A DNA stretch of 64,000 nucleotides from Bacteroides fragilis NCTC 9343 (GTDB taxonomy: Bacteria; Bacteroidota; Bacteroidia; Bacteroidales; Bacteroidaceae): the NCBI RefSeq assembly GCF_000025985.1, contig NC_003228.3, positions 2,914,001-2,978,000 on the forward strand, in the 5' to 3' direction. Below, piece by piece: positions 54,687 through 63,895 of this stretch (position 1 is the first letter of the stretch; every line of letters begins with the position of its first letter). Both the position numbers and the translations under genes were made by a program. Below the pieces are notes generated by a model. That model searched no databases and was not told the origin of the DNA. It saw only the letters and a program-made list of their open reading frames with translations.

Positions 54687-56096
54687 ATGAAACAATCCAA
54701 AATTATCGTAGCCGGCATTGGGCCGGGAAGCGAACAAGATATCACTCCTGCCGTGCTCGCCGCTGTACGCGAAGCAGATGTAGTGGTGGGATATAAATAT
54801 TATTTCCGTTTTATACGTGATTTTGTCCGTCCGGACGCCGAGTGTATCGACACCGGAATGAAACGCGAACGTGCCCGCGCCGAACAGGCTTTCGAATATG
54901 CCGAACAAGGAAAGACCGTTTGTGTCATTAGCTCCGGAGATGCCGGTATCTATGGCATGACACCCTTGATTTACGAAATGAAACGCGAACGTCAGAGTAA
55001 CGTAGAAATCATTGCCTTACCGGGAATCAGCGCTTTCCAGAAAGCGGCCTCACTACTTGGTGCACCGATCGGGCATGACTTCTGTGTCATCTCTCTATCA
55101 GACCTGATGACACCATGGGAACGTATCGAGCGCCGTATCCTCGCTGCAGCCCAGGCCGACTTTGTGACGGCTGTATACAATCCCAAGAGTGATGGGCGCT
55201 ATTGGCAAATTTATCGTCTGCGCGAAATCTTTCTGCGCGAAGGACGCTCACCGGAAACCCCTGTAGGCTATGTTCGGCAGGCTGGTCGTGAAGAACAGGA
55301 AATACACATCACCACTCTCGCCGCATTCGATCCGGAAACTGTGGATATGTTTACGGTCGTTCTGATTGGTAACTCACAAACATATACATTTAACCAAAAC
55401 ATAATTACTCCACGGGGATACTATCGCGAAACACGCAGTGAAGCAACCGGTATCGGACAAGACATCATGATACGCAGTTTCCGCACCATCGAGACGGAAT
55501 TGAAGAACCGTGATATTCCACTCGACCGGAAATGGGCCTTATTGCATGCTATCCATACGACAGCCGACTTCGAGATGGAACGTTTGCTTTACACTGATCC
55601 CAATGCTGTGGCCTCTCTCTATGACGCCATCCGCACAGGAAATCTGCGGACTATTGTAACAGATGTAACGATGGCAGCTTCCGGCATCCGTAAAGGTGCA
55701 TTGCAGCGTCTGGGTGTAGAAGTGAAATGTTACTTGAACGATGAAAGAGTAGCCGAAATGGCAACTTCAAAGGGGATCACCCGTACACAAGCGGGCATCC
55801 GCCTGGCTGTGGAAGAACATCCTGATGCACTCTTTGTCTTTGGTAATGCCCCCACAGCACTGATGGAACTTTGTGATCTGATCCGGAAAGAGAAAGCGCA
55901 ACCGGCAGGTATCGTAGCCGCTCCCGTAGGGTTTGTCCATGTAGAAGAGTCAAAACACATGACAAAGCCCTTCACCCACATCCCCAAACTGATTGTGGAA
56001 GGACGCAAGGGCGGAAGTAATCTGGCTGCCACCCTGGTAAATGCCATTCTTTGCTATCCCGATGCGGAACAACTCAGACCCGGAAGAGACGTATAG
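54687..56096 (+). CDS. CobJ-CbiC fusion: precorrin-3B C17-methyltransferase and precorrin-8X methylmutase
   Basis: This 469-residue fusion has a SAM-dependent methyltransferase at about 1-245 (VAGIGPGSEQDITPAV, SSGDAGIYGM, TAVYNPKSDGR), which makes the ring-contracting C17 methylation. It is joined to a CbiC/CobH methylmutase at about 250-460 (HTTADFEMERLLYTD, TDVTMAASGI, APVGFVHVEESK) with the His that CobH uses. The same pairing occurs in other Bacteroidetes. It is the first of four fused corrin genes. Confidence 0.94.
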   Translation: MKQSKIIVAGIGPGSEQDITPAVLAAVREADVVVGYKYYFRFIRDFVRPDAECIDTGMKRERARAEQAFEYAEQGKTVCVISSGDAGIYGMTPLIYEMKRERQSNVEIIALPGISAFQKAASLLGAPIGHDFCVISLSDLMTPWERIERRILAAAQADFVTAVYNPKSDGRYWQIYRLREIFLREGRSPETPVGYVRQAGREEQEIHITTLAAFDPETVDMFTVVLIGNSQTYTFNQNIITPRGYYRETRSEATGIGQDIMIRSFRTIETELKNRDIPLDRKWALLHAIHTTADFEMERLLYTDPNAVASLYDAIRTGNLRTIVTDVTMAASGIRKGALQRLGVEVKCYLNDERVAEMATSKGITRTQAGIRLAVEEHPDALFVFGNAPTALMELCDLIRKEKAQPAGIVAAPVGFVHVEESKHMTKPFTHIPKLIVEGRKGGSNLAATLVNAILCYPDAEQLRPGRDV

Positions 56097-56152
56097 CAGA
56101 CGACCGGTATACAGACGTTTTATTTATTAGAATCGTTCATTATATAAAAAGA

Positions 56153-57457
56153 ATGAAGACCTCAGAAACAACCCGACCTACTCTTTCTTCTCTCCCTGTC
56201 GGGAAGAGAGCGGAAGAGGGTACACCCCATAACCTTTTCACCGTTATAGGTCTCGACGACAGTCCTTCGCCTTACCTTTCACCTTCCGTCAAGGCATTGA
56301 TAGACCAAGGATGTGTCTTTTCAGGAGGAGTGCGCCATCACGACATTGTTGCCCCACTGCTCCCTGCCGGAGCAAAGTGGATCGACATCACCGTTCCTCT
56401 CGACCAGGTATTCGCCCGTTATGCAGGACATCCCCATATCATTGTCTTTGCTTCGGGTGACCCTATCTTTTTCGGCTTTGCCAACACGATCCGCCGACGT
56501 CTGCCCGATGCGGAGATTCGGCTCTATCCCTCTTTTAACTCTTTGCAAACGCTGGCACACCGATTAGTGATGCCCTACGATGATATGCGCACCATCTCCC
56601 TTACCGGACGTCCATGGCATGGATTTGATCGTGCATTGATAGAACGTACTCCCAAGATGGGAATCCTCACCGATCGCGAACATACGCCTGCTACCATTGC
56701 AAGCCGGATGCTGGACTATGGTTACAACGATTATACCATGTACATAGGTGAACATCTGGGACATCCGACAAAAGAACTGATTCGCCGGATGACGCTTGAA
56801 GAGGCAGCCGCAGAAACATTTGAATATCCCAATTGCCTGATTTTAACTACAGGTGACGGACTGCAATCTGTAAACGGAGGAATACTCTCCCCTCGTTTCT
56901 TCGGCATCCCCGACGAAGCATTCGAACTGCTTGACGGACGTGCCCGGATGATCACCAAAGCCCCTATCCGCCTGCTCACCTTGAGTGCCTTGGAACTAAA
57001 CCGACGGACTTCTTTCTGGGATATCGGCTTCTGCACCGGCTCCGTCTCTATCGAAGCCCGATTACAATTTCCCCATCTGCATGTCACATCTTTTGAGATC
57101 CGCCCCGAAGGCAAGCGACTGATGGAAATCAACAGCCGGCGTTTCGGTACTCCGGGCATTACCACCGTCATCGGTGACTTTCTTGAAACAGATACCGCCA
57201 TTTATCCCTGTCCCGATGCAGTTTTTATCGGCGGACATGGCGGACGGCTGAAAGAAATCATATCCCGGGTCCGGCATAAGCTTCTTCCCGGAGCACGCAT
57301 CGTTTTCAACTCCGTATCCGAAGAAAGTAAAACGCATTTCATCGAAGCCGCCAACGAATCCGGACTCTGTTTTCTCGGCGGAACAAGAGTCGCAATAAAT
57401 GAATATAATCCAATAGAGATCCTGGTGGCTTCAGCTCCGGACTCTCCTTATCTATAA
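56153..57457 (+). CDS. cobL: CbiE-CbiT fusion (CobL-like): precorrin-6Y methyltransferase/decarboxylase
   Basis: The ATG at 56153 gives 434 residues (MKTSETTRPTLSSLPVGKRA). The first half (about 40-245) is CbiE, the C5/C15 methyltransferase (VIGLDDSPSPYLSPSV, FASGDPIFFGFAN, EHLGHPTKELIRR). The second half is CbiT, a class I SAM enzyme that methylates and decarboxylates (FWDIGFCTGSVSIEARL, IGDFLET, VFIGGHGG). The leader frame upstream has no motif. It follows cobJ-cbiC by 56 bp and precedes the CbiG-CobM gene by 6 bp. Confidence 0.94.
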   Translation: MKTSETTRPTLSSLPVGKRAEEGTPHNLFTVIGLDDSPSPYLSPSVKALIDQGCVFSGGVRHHDIVAPLLPAGAKWIDITVPLDQVFARYAGHPHIIVFASGDPIFFGFANTIRRRLPDAEIRLYPSFNSLQTLAHRLVMPYDDMRTISLTGRPWHGFDRALIERTPKMGILTDREHTPATIASRMLDYGYNDYTMYIGEHLGHPTKELIRRMTLEEAAAETFEYPNCLILTTGDGLQSVNGGILSPRFFGIPDEAFELLDGRARMITKAPIRLLTLSALELNRRTSFWDIGFCTGSVSIEARLQFPHLHVTSFEIRPEGKRLMEINSRRFGTPGITTVIGDFLETDTAIYPCPDAVFIGGHGGRLKEIISRVRHKLLPGARIVFNSVSEESKTHFIEAANESGLCFLGGTRVAINEYNPIEILVASAPDSPYL

Positions 57458-57463
57458 AAATAT

Positions 57464-59263
57464 ATGAAAACAGCCATTATTGTCATATCAGAAGCCGGCA
57501 TAGCACTGGCCAAGACACTGGAACAGGAACTTCCCGAATCAGAGATCTTTTCTACCGGCACAGACACAGATTGCCACTCTATTTCCAATCTTCAGGAGGC
57601 CGTTCCTGAGATATTCCATAAATTCGATGCTATTATCTTCATCGGAGCTATGGGAATTTGTATCCGTGCCATTGCTCCCCATATTGAAGACAAGCATAAA
57701 GATCCCGCCGTTGTCTGTGTAGACAGCACAGGACGTTATGCTGTCTCTGTCCTGTCCGGACATATTGGTGGAGCCAACGGACTGACCCGGTATGTGGCAA
57801 GCATTCTGGGAGCCGAACCTGTGATTACCACCCGGAGTGACCGTACCGGTCTTTGGGCCCTCGATACTCTTGGCAAAAAATACGGTTGGCAAACAGTCCC
57901 GGCCGAATCATCGGATATGAATCATCTGATCACACTCTTTGTAGATTGCAAACCAACAGCTCTATTACTCGACATTCGCGACGAAGGCACAACACAGTTG
58001 GAACATACCTTGCCTCCTCACGTCGATGTATTCTACAAATTTGAGGATATGGATCTCCGGAAATATGACTTGCTCCTGCTTGTCACTCCATTCATTTACA
58101 ACACCTCCGACACTCCGGCACTCTACTACGTCCCACCGGTATTGCATATGGGAGTCGGACTGGCCCGCGATGCCCATCCGGTGGATACCGTCATTACCCA
58201 TCTGATGGATGTTGTGGTGCAAGCCAACATGATCCCTCTTGCCATACGTACCGTATCTTCCATTGAAGAAAAAAAAGACGAACCGGTGCTCAAACTACTT
58301 GCAGAGGCTTATCAGACCCGGCTTTACACCGCCAGTCAACTCAGCAAAATAGAGGTGCCCACTCCAAGTGAAGTGGTCAACAAGCACATGGGTACTCCCA
58401 GTGTATCCGAAGCCTCTGCCCTACTCTCTTCCGGAGGCGGTCCCTTACTCCTGCCCAAACAAAAAGGCGCTAACTTTACTGTAGCCATCGCCATGGACGC
58501 TGCCTCCGTACGTCAGGGGCACATCGAAATTGTCGGAGCCGGTCCCGGCGATCCGGAGCTGATCTCCGTACGCGGACGTCACTTTCTCGAAGAAGCCGAC
58601 CTGATACTTTATGCCGGCAGTCTCGTCCCCCGCGAACTGACAGAATGTGCCAAAGCCGGTGCTACCATACGCAGTTCGGCTTCCATGACTCTCGAAGAGC
58701 AATTTGCCTTGATGAAAGAGTTTTATGACCGTGGACAGTTGGTAGTCCGTCTGCATACAGGCGACCCTTGTATCTATGGTGCCATCCAGGAGCAAATGAA
58801 TTTCTTCGACCAATATGGTATGCATTACCACATCACTCCGGGGATCTCTTCATTTCAGGCTGCCGCCGCTGCTCTCCAATCCCAATTCACCATTCCGGAG
58901 AGGGTACAGACCATCATCCTCACTCGCGGTGAAGGTCGTACACCGATGCCCGAGAAAGAGAAACTCAGCCTGCTGGCACGTTCGCAAAGCACCATGTGCA
59001 TCTTCCTCAGCGCAGGCGTAGTCGATCAGGTTCAGCGAGAGCTCCTCGAGCACTATCCGCCCACTACACCTGTAGCTGCCTGTTATCATCTGACCTGGAA
59101 AGACGAACGCATCTTTCGCGGACAATTACAGGATTTAGCTAAGATCGTAAACGAAAACCATCTGACTCTGACTACCATGATTGTCGTAGGCGATGCCATC
59201 GATAATCGGGAAGGACTGTCACGACTATATTCTCACCAATTTAAACACTTATTCCGTAAATAA
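57464..59263 (+). CDS. CbiG-CobM fusion: cobalt-precorrin-5A hydrolase and precorrin-4 C11-methyltransferase
   Basis: This 599-residue fusion has CbiG at about 1-340, with an N-terminal segment (TAIIVISEAGIALAKTLEQE, MGICIRAIAPHIEDKHKDPA, LSGHIGGANGLTR) and a C-terminal segment (MGVGLARDA). CobM/CbiF fills about 350-590 (IEIVGAGPGDPELISVRG, LILYAGSLVP, RLHTGDPCIYGA, TPGISSFQAAAAAL). CbiG opens the ring lactone and marks the anaerobic, early-cobalt route. It overlaps nothing and ends 2 bp before the next gene. Confidence 0.95.
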   Translation: MKTAIIVISEAGIALAKTLEQELPESEIFSTGTDTDCHSISNLQEAVPEIFHKFDAIIFIGAMGICIRAIAPHIEDKHKDPAVVCVDSTGRYAVSVLSGHIGGANGLTRYVASILGAEPVITTRSDRTGLWALDTLGKKYGWQTVPAESSDMNHLITLFVDCKPTALLLDIRDEGTTQLEHTLPPHVDVFYKFEDMDLRKYDLLLLVTPFIYNTSDTPALYYVPPVLHMGVGLARDAHPVDTVITHLMDVVVQANMIPLAIRTVSSIEEKKDEPVLKLLAEAYQTRLYTASQLSKIEVPTPSEVVNKHMGTPSVSEASALLSSGGGPLLLPKQKGANFTVAIAMDAASVRQGHIEIVGAGPGDPELISVRGRHFLEEADLILYAGSLVPRELTECAKAGATIRSSASMTLEEQFALMKEFYDRGQLVVRLHTGDPCIYGAIQEQMNFFDQYGMHYHITPGISSFQAAAAALQSQFTIPERVQTIILTRGEGRTPMPEKEKLSLLARSQSTMCIFLSAGVVDQVQRELLEHYPPTTPVAACYHLTWKDERIFRGQLQDLAKIVNENHLTLTTMIVVGDAIDNREGLSRLYSHQFKHLFRK

Positions 59264-59265
59264 TC

Positions 59266-61194
59266 ATGATACTTATATTTGGAGGAACCACTGAAGGACG
59301 GGCTGCCGTCAATGTAATCGAAGAAGCCGGGAAACCTTATTATTACTCAACCAAAGGTGACGAACAGGATATCTACCTGCATCATGGCATACGCCTGAGC
59401 GGCGCCATGACCCGGAGAACCCTGAAAGCTTTCTGTCGCCAAAACGACATTCGCCTTTTGATAGATGCCGCCCACCCCTTTGCCGAAAAGCTGCATGATA
59501 CAGTAACCGATGTTGCGCATGATCTCGGCATTCCCTGCATTCGATACGAACGCATTTACGACCGCTCTTACCTCAACCCGATTTTCGAAGACAACTGCGA
59601 CCCTGATGATTTGCCTTTTAAATTTGAATATGACAATCGGGATCTGTTGCGCGAGTTGAAGAAAGAAAAAGAGGGTCACAGATTTCTTTTCCTGACAGGC
59701 GTCCAGTCCATCGCCCGATTCAAATCTTTATGGACCAAGAAGAAGTATGAATGTTACTTCCGTATTCTCGACCGTGACAGCTCCCGTGAAATAGCCCGTC
59801 AAGCAGGATTCCCGGAAGATCATCTGGTGTACTATCATCCCGAAACGGAGAATCTGCCCCAACTCCTGCAAGAACTGTCTCCCCAGGCAGTCGTCCTGAA
59901 AGAGAGTGGGAAGTCCGGAGGATTCACCGAAAAGAAAGACATGATCCTGGAATATGGGGCAACTCCTTACATCCTTCTCCATCCCGAATTAGAATATTAC
60001 GATATAACAGTAGACGGAGTAAACAGTCTCCGCCGTACCCTTGAGAAAATGCTGCCCGATTACTTCCCATTGCGTAGCGGACTCACTACCGGGAGTTGTG
60101 CCGCAGCCGCTGCCATAGCTGCTTTTCGGAAACTGAAAAATCCCATACTCGAGGATTTTAACCGGAATATCCATACCGTCCTTCCCAGTGGCGAAACGAT
60201 TGAAATTCCTTGCCAATCCGTATCCGGAACATTCTCCGACGAGAAAATTGAAGTCAGCGCTACCGTCATCAAAGATGGAGGAGACGACCCCGATGTGACC
60301 AGTGGGCTGCCGATTGTAACCACTTTAACCCTGAACCTCGCAGAAGCGAAACAGGCTAATAACGCACCTGTACAAACTCCGGAAACATGGGAGTTCGTCT
60401 TCCATGGTGGCCCGGGTGTAGGAACAGTTACCCTGCCGGGACTCGGGCTCGAAGTAGGTGGTCCGGCCATTAACGCCACTCCCAGGCAAATGATTATCGA
60501 CAATCTGAGGAATTGCATCCGGTACTACTATCGATACCTGCCAAACGCTCCCATCCATGTCACCATCTCAGTTCCCGGAGGTGAAGAAGTCGCCGCACGT
60601 ACTTTCAACCCCCGGCTGGGTGTCGTAGGCGGAATCTCCATCATCGGTACCAGCGGTATTGTGAAACCCTTTTCTTCCGAAGCTTTCGTCCGTTCCATTC
60701 GTAAGGAGATGGAAGTGGCACGTGCTACAGGTGCTTGCCGCATTGTCATCAATTCGGGAGCCAAAAGCGAAAAATATATTCGCAATCTCTATCCGGAACT
60801 TCCGCCGCAGGCTTTTGTGCACTATGGTAATTTCATAGGCGAAACGATCGGAATTGCAGCCGAACTCGGCATCTCGCGGCTGACCTTGGGAGTAATGATG
60901 GGTAAAGCTGTGAAACTGGCGGAAGGGCACCTCGACACACACAGCAAGAAAGTCACCATGAACAAGGAGTTCCTCAAAGAAATTGCCCGACGGTGTGGAT
61001 GTACCCCCTCCAGCATAGAGGCAATCGACCATATCATTCTGGCACGTGAACTTTGGAACATCCTTCCTGAAACCGAACTGCAGGCTTTCTGTTCCCTGTT
61101 GATCGAACAATGCCACCGCCACTGCGATGTGCTGCTCCCCAATGGAGAACTAACCATCCTTCTGATTACTGAAGAAGGAAAAATCATACAGTAA
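59266..61194 (+). CDS. CbiJ-CbiD fusion: precorrin-6A reductase and C1-methyltransferase
   Basis: This 642-residue fusion has the NADPH reductase CbiJ/CobK at about 1-260 (ILIFGGTTEGRAAVN, LIDAAHPFAEKLHDTV, VLKESGKSGGFTEK). CbiD, the C1 methyltransferase of the anaerobic path, follows at about 268-640 (LRSGLTTGSCAAAAAIA, GVVGGISIIGTSGIVKP, VMMGKAVKLAEGHLDTHSKK). CbiD and CbiG together show the anaerobic route. It ends just before a long hairpin (61201-61242). Confidence 0.95.
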   Translation: MILIFGGTTEGRAAVNVIEEAGKPYYYSTKGDEQDIYLHHGIRLSGAMTRRTLKAFCRQNDIRLLIDAAHPFAEKLHDTVTDVAHDLGIPCIRYERIYDRSYLNPIFEDNCDPDDLPFKFEYDNRDLLRELKKEKEGHRFLFLTGVQSIARFKSLWTKKKYECYFRILDRDSSREIARQAGFPEDHLVYYHPETENLPQLLQELSPQAVVLKESGKSGGFTEKKDMILEYGATPYILLHPELEYYDITVDGVNSLRRTLEKMLPDYFPLRSGLTTGSCAAAAAIAAFRKLKNPILEDFNRNIHTVLPSGETIEIPCQSVSGTFSDEKIEVSATVIKDGGDDPDVTSGLPIVTTLTLNLAEAKQANNAPVQTPETWEFVFHGGPGVGTVTLPGLGLEVGGPAINATPRQMIIDNLRNCIRYYYRYLPNAPIHVTISVPGGEEVAARTFNPRLGVVGGISIIGTSGIVKPFSSEAFVRSIRKEMEVARATGACRIVINSGAKSEKYIRNLYPELPPQAFVHYGNFIGETIGIAAELGISRLTLGVMMGKAVKLAEGHLDTHSKKVTMNKEFLKEIARRCGCTPSSIEAIDHIILARELWNILPETELQAFCSLLIEQCHRHCDVLLPNGELTILLITEEGKIIQ

Positions 61195-61200
61195 GTTCCT

Positions 61201-61242
61201 GTCTAAGTTAAATCGGTCATAAAAGATCGATTTAACTTAGAC
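61201..61242 (+). terminator. Long perfect hairpin after the corrin-ring genes
   Basis: GTCTAAGTTAAATCG (61201-61215) and CGATTTAACTTAGAC (61228-61242) are exact inverse copies, with more pairing inside. It lies 6 bp after the gene stop. There is no T-run, so it may work as an RNA 3' protector rather than a classic terminator. The rest of the 266 bp gap shows nothing else recognised. Confidence 0.6.
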
Positions 61243-61460
61243 TGACAAATAACCAAGAGCATACCCTGTTTTGAGGTTAATCCACTGAATGTTAGTAATC
61301 TCTATTTTTCAATTTCTATTATGATCCTTCCCATTCAATAAAATTTAAACCGAATACAATAAAAAAGCAATATAATCCAAGCAGTAATAAAAGGTTTATT
61401 GCATTTATAGAATATAATTATCAAAACATAAAGTTTAATAGAAAGGAAAAAACTTTTATT

Positions 61461-61877
61461 ATGAAGAAAACTTATTTATGGACGGCCATGCTTTGCACGG
61501 CAATAGCATTTTCGGCATGCAAATCCAATAAAGCCGGACAGGACACCGCAAGCGAAGCAAAGACTGAAGAAGCAGTTATACCGGGAAGTGATAAAGACGA
61601 ACACGGTTGCGTCGGCTCTGCCGGATACGTATGGAGTGAAGTGAAGAAAGATTGTATTCGTCCCTTCGAAGCAGGACTGAAAATCAGCGAAACCCAAAAA
61701 GACAACGCTACTTACGCCACTTACATCGTATTTGCTGCCGACTCTGTGCAAGCAGAACTCTACACACCCGAGTCTGAAGGAAGTATCCTGCTCGAACGTG
61801 CGGACAACCAATGGAAAAACGATACGATCAGCGTCAGTTGCAAGAACGGTCAATGGAGCATTTCTAAACAGAAATAA
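61461..61877 (+). CDS. Uncharacterised lipoprotein
   Basis: This 138-residue protein starts with a lipoprotein signal (KTYLWTAMLCTAIAFSAC), with lipidation expected at the Cys of FSAC. A Lys/Glu/Asp linker is followed by a domain with DEHGCVGSAGYVWSEVKKDC and a C-terminal half rich in beta strands (GSILLERADNQWKND, ISVSCKNGQWSI). The paired cysteines could form a disulfide. I do not recognise the family. There is no link to the B12 genes beyond being adjacent. Confidence 0.8.
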   Translation: MKKTYLWTAMLCTAIAFSACKSNKAGQDTASEAKTEEAVIPGSDKDEHGCVGSAGYVWSEVKKDCIRPFEAGLKISETQKDNATYATYIVFAADSVQAELYTPESEGSILLERADNQWKNDTISVSCKNGQWSISKQK

Positions 61878-61926
61878 AAAAACACCTCGCCCCGAAAAAG
61901 CTGTCTCAAATTAGATAATCGCTAAT

Positions 61927-61940
61927 TTACCGGCCGGTAA
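61927..61940. repeat. 14-bp perfect palindrome TTACCGGCCGGTAA
   Basis: An uninterrupted self-inverse 14-mer in the 227 bp gap between the lipoprotein and hexokinase genes. It may be a binding site for a dimeric regulator, or it may be chance. Confidence 0.4.
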
Positions 61941-62047
61941 CATCGTCATCTCAATTTTTCTTTGCAATGTAGAAGCCCGATCCGGGCGCATCCACTCTAC
62001 GCAAAATAAGTCCATCCCGGTCAGACTAACCTCGACGGGCGAGGTTT

Positions 62048-62098
62048 ACAGTTTGTATTTGCCCCGATGAATATTTCATCAGGACAAATACAAACTGT
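62048..62098 (-). terminator. Long hairpin after hexokinase
   Basis: ACAGTTTGTATTTG (62048-62061) and CAAATACAAACTGT (62085-62098) pair perfectly, with an inner GATGAA/TTCATC stem. It starts 6 bp after the hexokinase stop on the minus strand. There is no T-run after it. Confidence 0.6.
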
Positions 62099-62104
62099 CT
62101 ACAA

Positions 62105-63313
62105 TCAGGATAATGCCGCAATCCCCGTTCCTATCAGATTGGCATTATCCATACTATTAATATGAACTTCGACATCTTCCAGTTCAAGCTCACGAAGAAG
62201 TTCCTGCAATTTCTCCATTACAAGGATATTATAGTTTTTATCTTTCCGACTTTCACTCCAGAAAAGACTGCCCTCGGCAATCAGACAAACCCGATGGATA
62301 TCTCGATTATACGATTTCAGCAATGCGATTAATCCGGCAAGAGAGGCAGCGACGAGCTGGGCCGATCTGTTATAGATCCAATGGGCTACCTGAACATAGA
62401 TATCTTTGTGTATATCAGGATAATTCATCATAGCAGTCAGTTTCCTTGCATCAAATTTCTCTTCAAATTCTTCCAAAGGGAAAGCTGCTTTCAGGATATC
62501 CCCCAGATACATGCCGGATACCGCTTTCTCAAAACGCTGTTTACCCAAACTGTCAGAAGTTGCGTCAACAGTATCGTCCACCGCAGTCAGGAAGGGAGGA
62601 TAAAAGTTTCCCGATTCCAGATTGACCGGAATCAAGCCTTGTACGTGACATTCCGGGTCCAACTTCGTTATCTTGTCAGACGGAATAAAAGTTGCCATAT
62701 TTGTACCTGTCCCTACAATCAGGCCAATATAAGCATCATAGCTTTTGTCGGTAAGCCCGGCAAATAAACTGGCAATCGTGTCATTCAGCACTTTAACTCC
62801 TGTAAATCTGATTTTATTTTTTTCATTCAGGTAGTCGAGTAAGGGTTTCCCAACAAACTGTCCCACCATTTCCCGAATGTCTACCCCCTTGGTCCAACGA
62901 AGCAATCTTGCATCGCCTCCCGGTATCGATTCGGTCGGATAAGAAAAACAATAACCGATAGGCATTTCCTCTTCCCGCTTTATTTCAACAATCAGGTCGG
63001 CCAACTCTTTGAACAACTCTTCACGGGTATAACCGGGCGACTTCATAATCGACATATCCTTCTTCCAACCATTATTGGGATAGATGATTGGCTTTTCGGT
63101 TGAGAAATCGACAATTGCCACTCTATAGTTGGTACCTCCCAGGTCCAGAACCAAAGCCTTGCCTTTAACATCGGTCGCCTTAGGTAAAATAAAGGTAGGA
63201 ATACATTGTATTTCAGCATTATTCTTATTTAATCCCTCTTCCACTTTCTCCCGGAATGCGTGCGCGATTCCTTTCAGTTGTTCATTGTCCAGTTTGAAAA
63301 TATTCTTCTCCAT
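62105..63313 (-). CDS. Hexokinase (eukaryotic-type family)
   Basis: This 402-residue protein belongs to the hexokinase family found in eukaryotes and Bacteroides rather than to the short ROK or Glk glucokinases. It shows the phosphate motif LDLGGTNYRVAIVDF, the sugar-binding GYCFSYPTES and LNDTIASLFAGL, and IGLIVGTGTNMATF. It phosphorylates glucose and similar hexoses with ATP. It is monocistronic, with a long hairpin after the stop. Confidence 0.93.
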   Translation of the reverse strand: MEKNIFKLDNEQLKGIAHAFREKVEEGLNKNNAEIQCIPTFILPKATDVKGKALVLDLGGTNYRVAIVDFSTEKPIIYPNNGWKKDMSIMKSPGYTREELFKELADLIVEIKREEEMPIGYCFSYPTESIPGGDARLLRWTKGVDIREMVGQFVGKPLLDYLNEKNKIRFTGVKVLNDTIASLFAGLTDKSYDAYIGLIVGTGTNMATFIPSDKITKLDPECHVQGLIPVNLESGNFYPPFLTAVDDTVDATSDSLGKQRFEKAVSGMYLGDILKAAFPLEEFEEKFDARKLTAMMNYPDIHKDIYVQVAHWIYNRSAQLVAASLAGLIALLKSYNRDIHRVCLIAEGSLFWSESRKDKNYNILVMEKLQELLRELELEDVEVHINSMDNANLIGTGIAALS

Positions 63314-63403
63314 GATATTAATTTTATGTATGGATTATCTTTATATCTGTAAATAACAACTGAAGATGAATTTTGCTCAAAAGACAATTTGTTTTAATGC
63401 TTT

Positions 63404-63462
63404 CATCACAGAGTAGCACAGAGTGGACCCTACAAGATCGACTCTGTGTTACTTTGTGGTAA
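63404..63462. repeat. CCACAGA-type intergenic inverted repeat, copy 5
   Basis: CATCACAGAGTAGCACAGAG (from 63404) and ACTCTGTGTTACTTTGTGGT (63441-63460) are inverse copies with 16 of 18 matches in the core. It lies between hexokinase and the probable remnant at 63476, 14 bp from the latter. Confidence 0.75.
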
Positions 63463-63475
63463 TCAGTCTCCGTTC

Positions 63476-63769
63476 CTATTCCTGTACACAACGAGTGGTG
63501 TATGCATTATAATCTTCAAATGCAGCAACCTCAATTTGATTATTTGAGGGACTGACCTTCAATACACTCTTGGTGTCTATCACATTGATATATCCCTCCT
63601 TACCTATATTATTCAACTGTGTTATGAGAGGTGGATACCCGGTGAACCTCAAATAAGTGCGGTTTTCCGTATCGTCATAGTTCAACAACATTCCTCCATC
63701 TGACTGCGCAGTGGCTGGAATACTGCTATTATCCCTAACTGTTATCTTGAAGCAACGGTAAACATTAAA
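63476..63769 (-). pseudogene. Probable 3' remnant of an unrecognised gene
   Basis: The frame reads through about 97 residues to a stop at 63476 and ends NAYTTRCVQE. It looks protein-like (MLLNYDDTENRTYLRFTGYP and GYINVIDTKSVLKVSP). But its 5' end runs straight into the tRNA terminator, with no ribosome-binding site and no ATG until 63691. It therefore looks like the tail of a gene cut by rearrangement. A 71-residue gene from 63691 cannot be excluded. Confidence 0.45.
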
Positions 63770-63770
63770 C

Positions 63771-63810
63771 AAAAAAAGGAAGCCGAATCAAATGATTCAG
63801 CTTCCTTTTT
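63771..63810 (-). terminator. Terminator of the tRNA-Leu/tRNA-Gly transcript
   Basis: On the minus strand GGAAGCTGAATC and GATTCGGCTTCC pair around a short loop, followed by seven T. A T-run also lies on the plus side, so it may work both ways. It is 5 bp after tRNA-Gly(GCC). Confidence 0.9.
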
Positions 63811-63815
63811 CTCTG

Positions 63816-63888
63816 AGCGGAAAACGAGACTCGAACTCGCGACCCTAACCTTGGCAAGGTTATGCTCTACCAACTGAGCTATTTCCGC
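63816..63888 (-). tRNA. tRNA-Gly(GCC)
   Basis: The 73-nt cloverleaf fits: acceptor GCGGAAA/TTTCCGC, D arm GCTC/GAGC, anticodon stem TAACC/GGTTA with loop TTGCCAA (anticodon GCC), and T loop TTCGAGT. CCA is not encoded. It lies 7 bp after tRNA-Leu. Confidence 0.95.
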
Positions 63889-63895
63889 AATGTAG

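Noticed and set aside
61201..61242. Hairpin considered as a third riboswitch or attenuator
   Set aside because: A simple perfect stem after a stop codon with no B12-box sequences; better explained as a transcript end.
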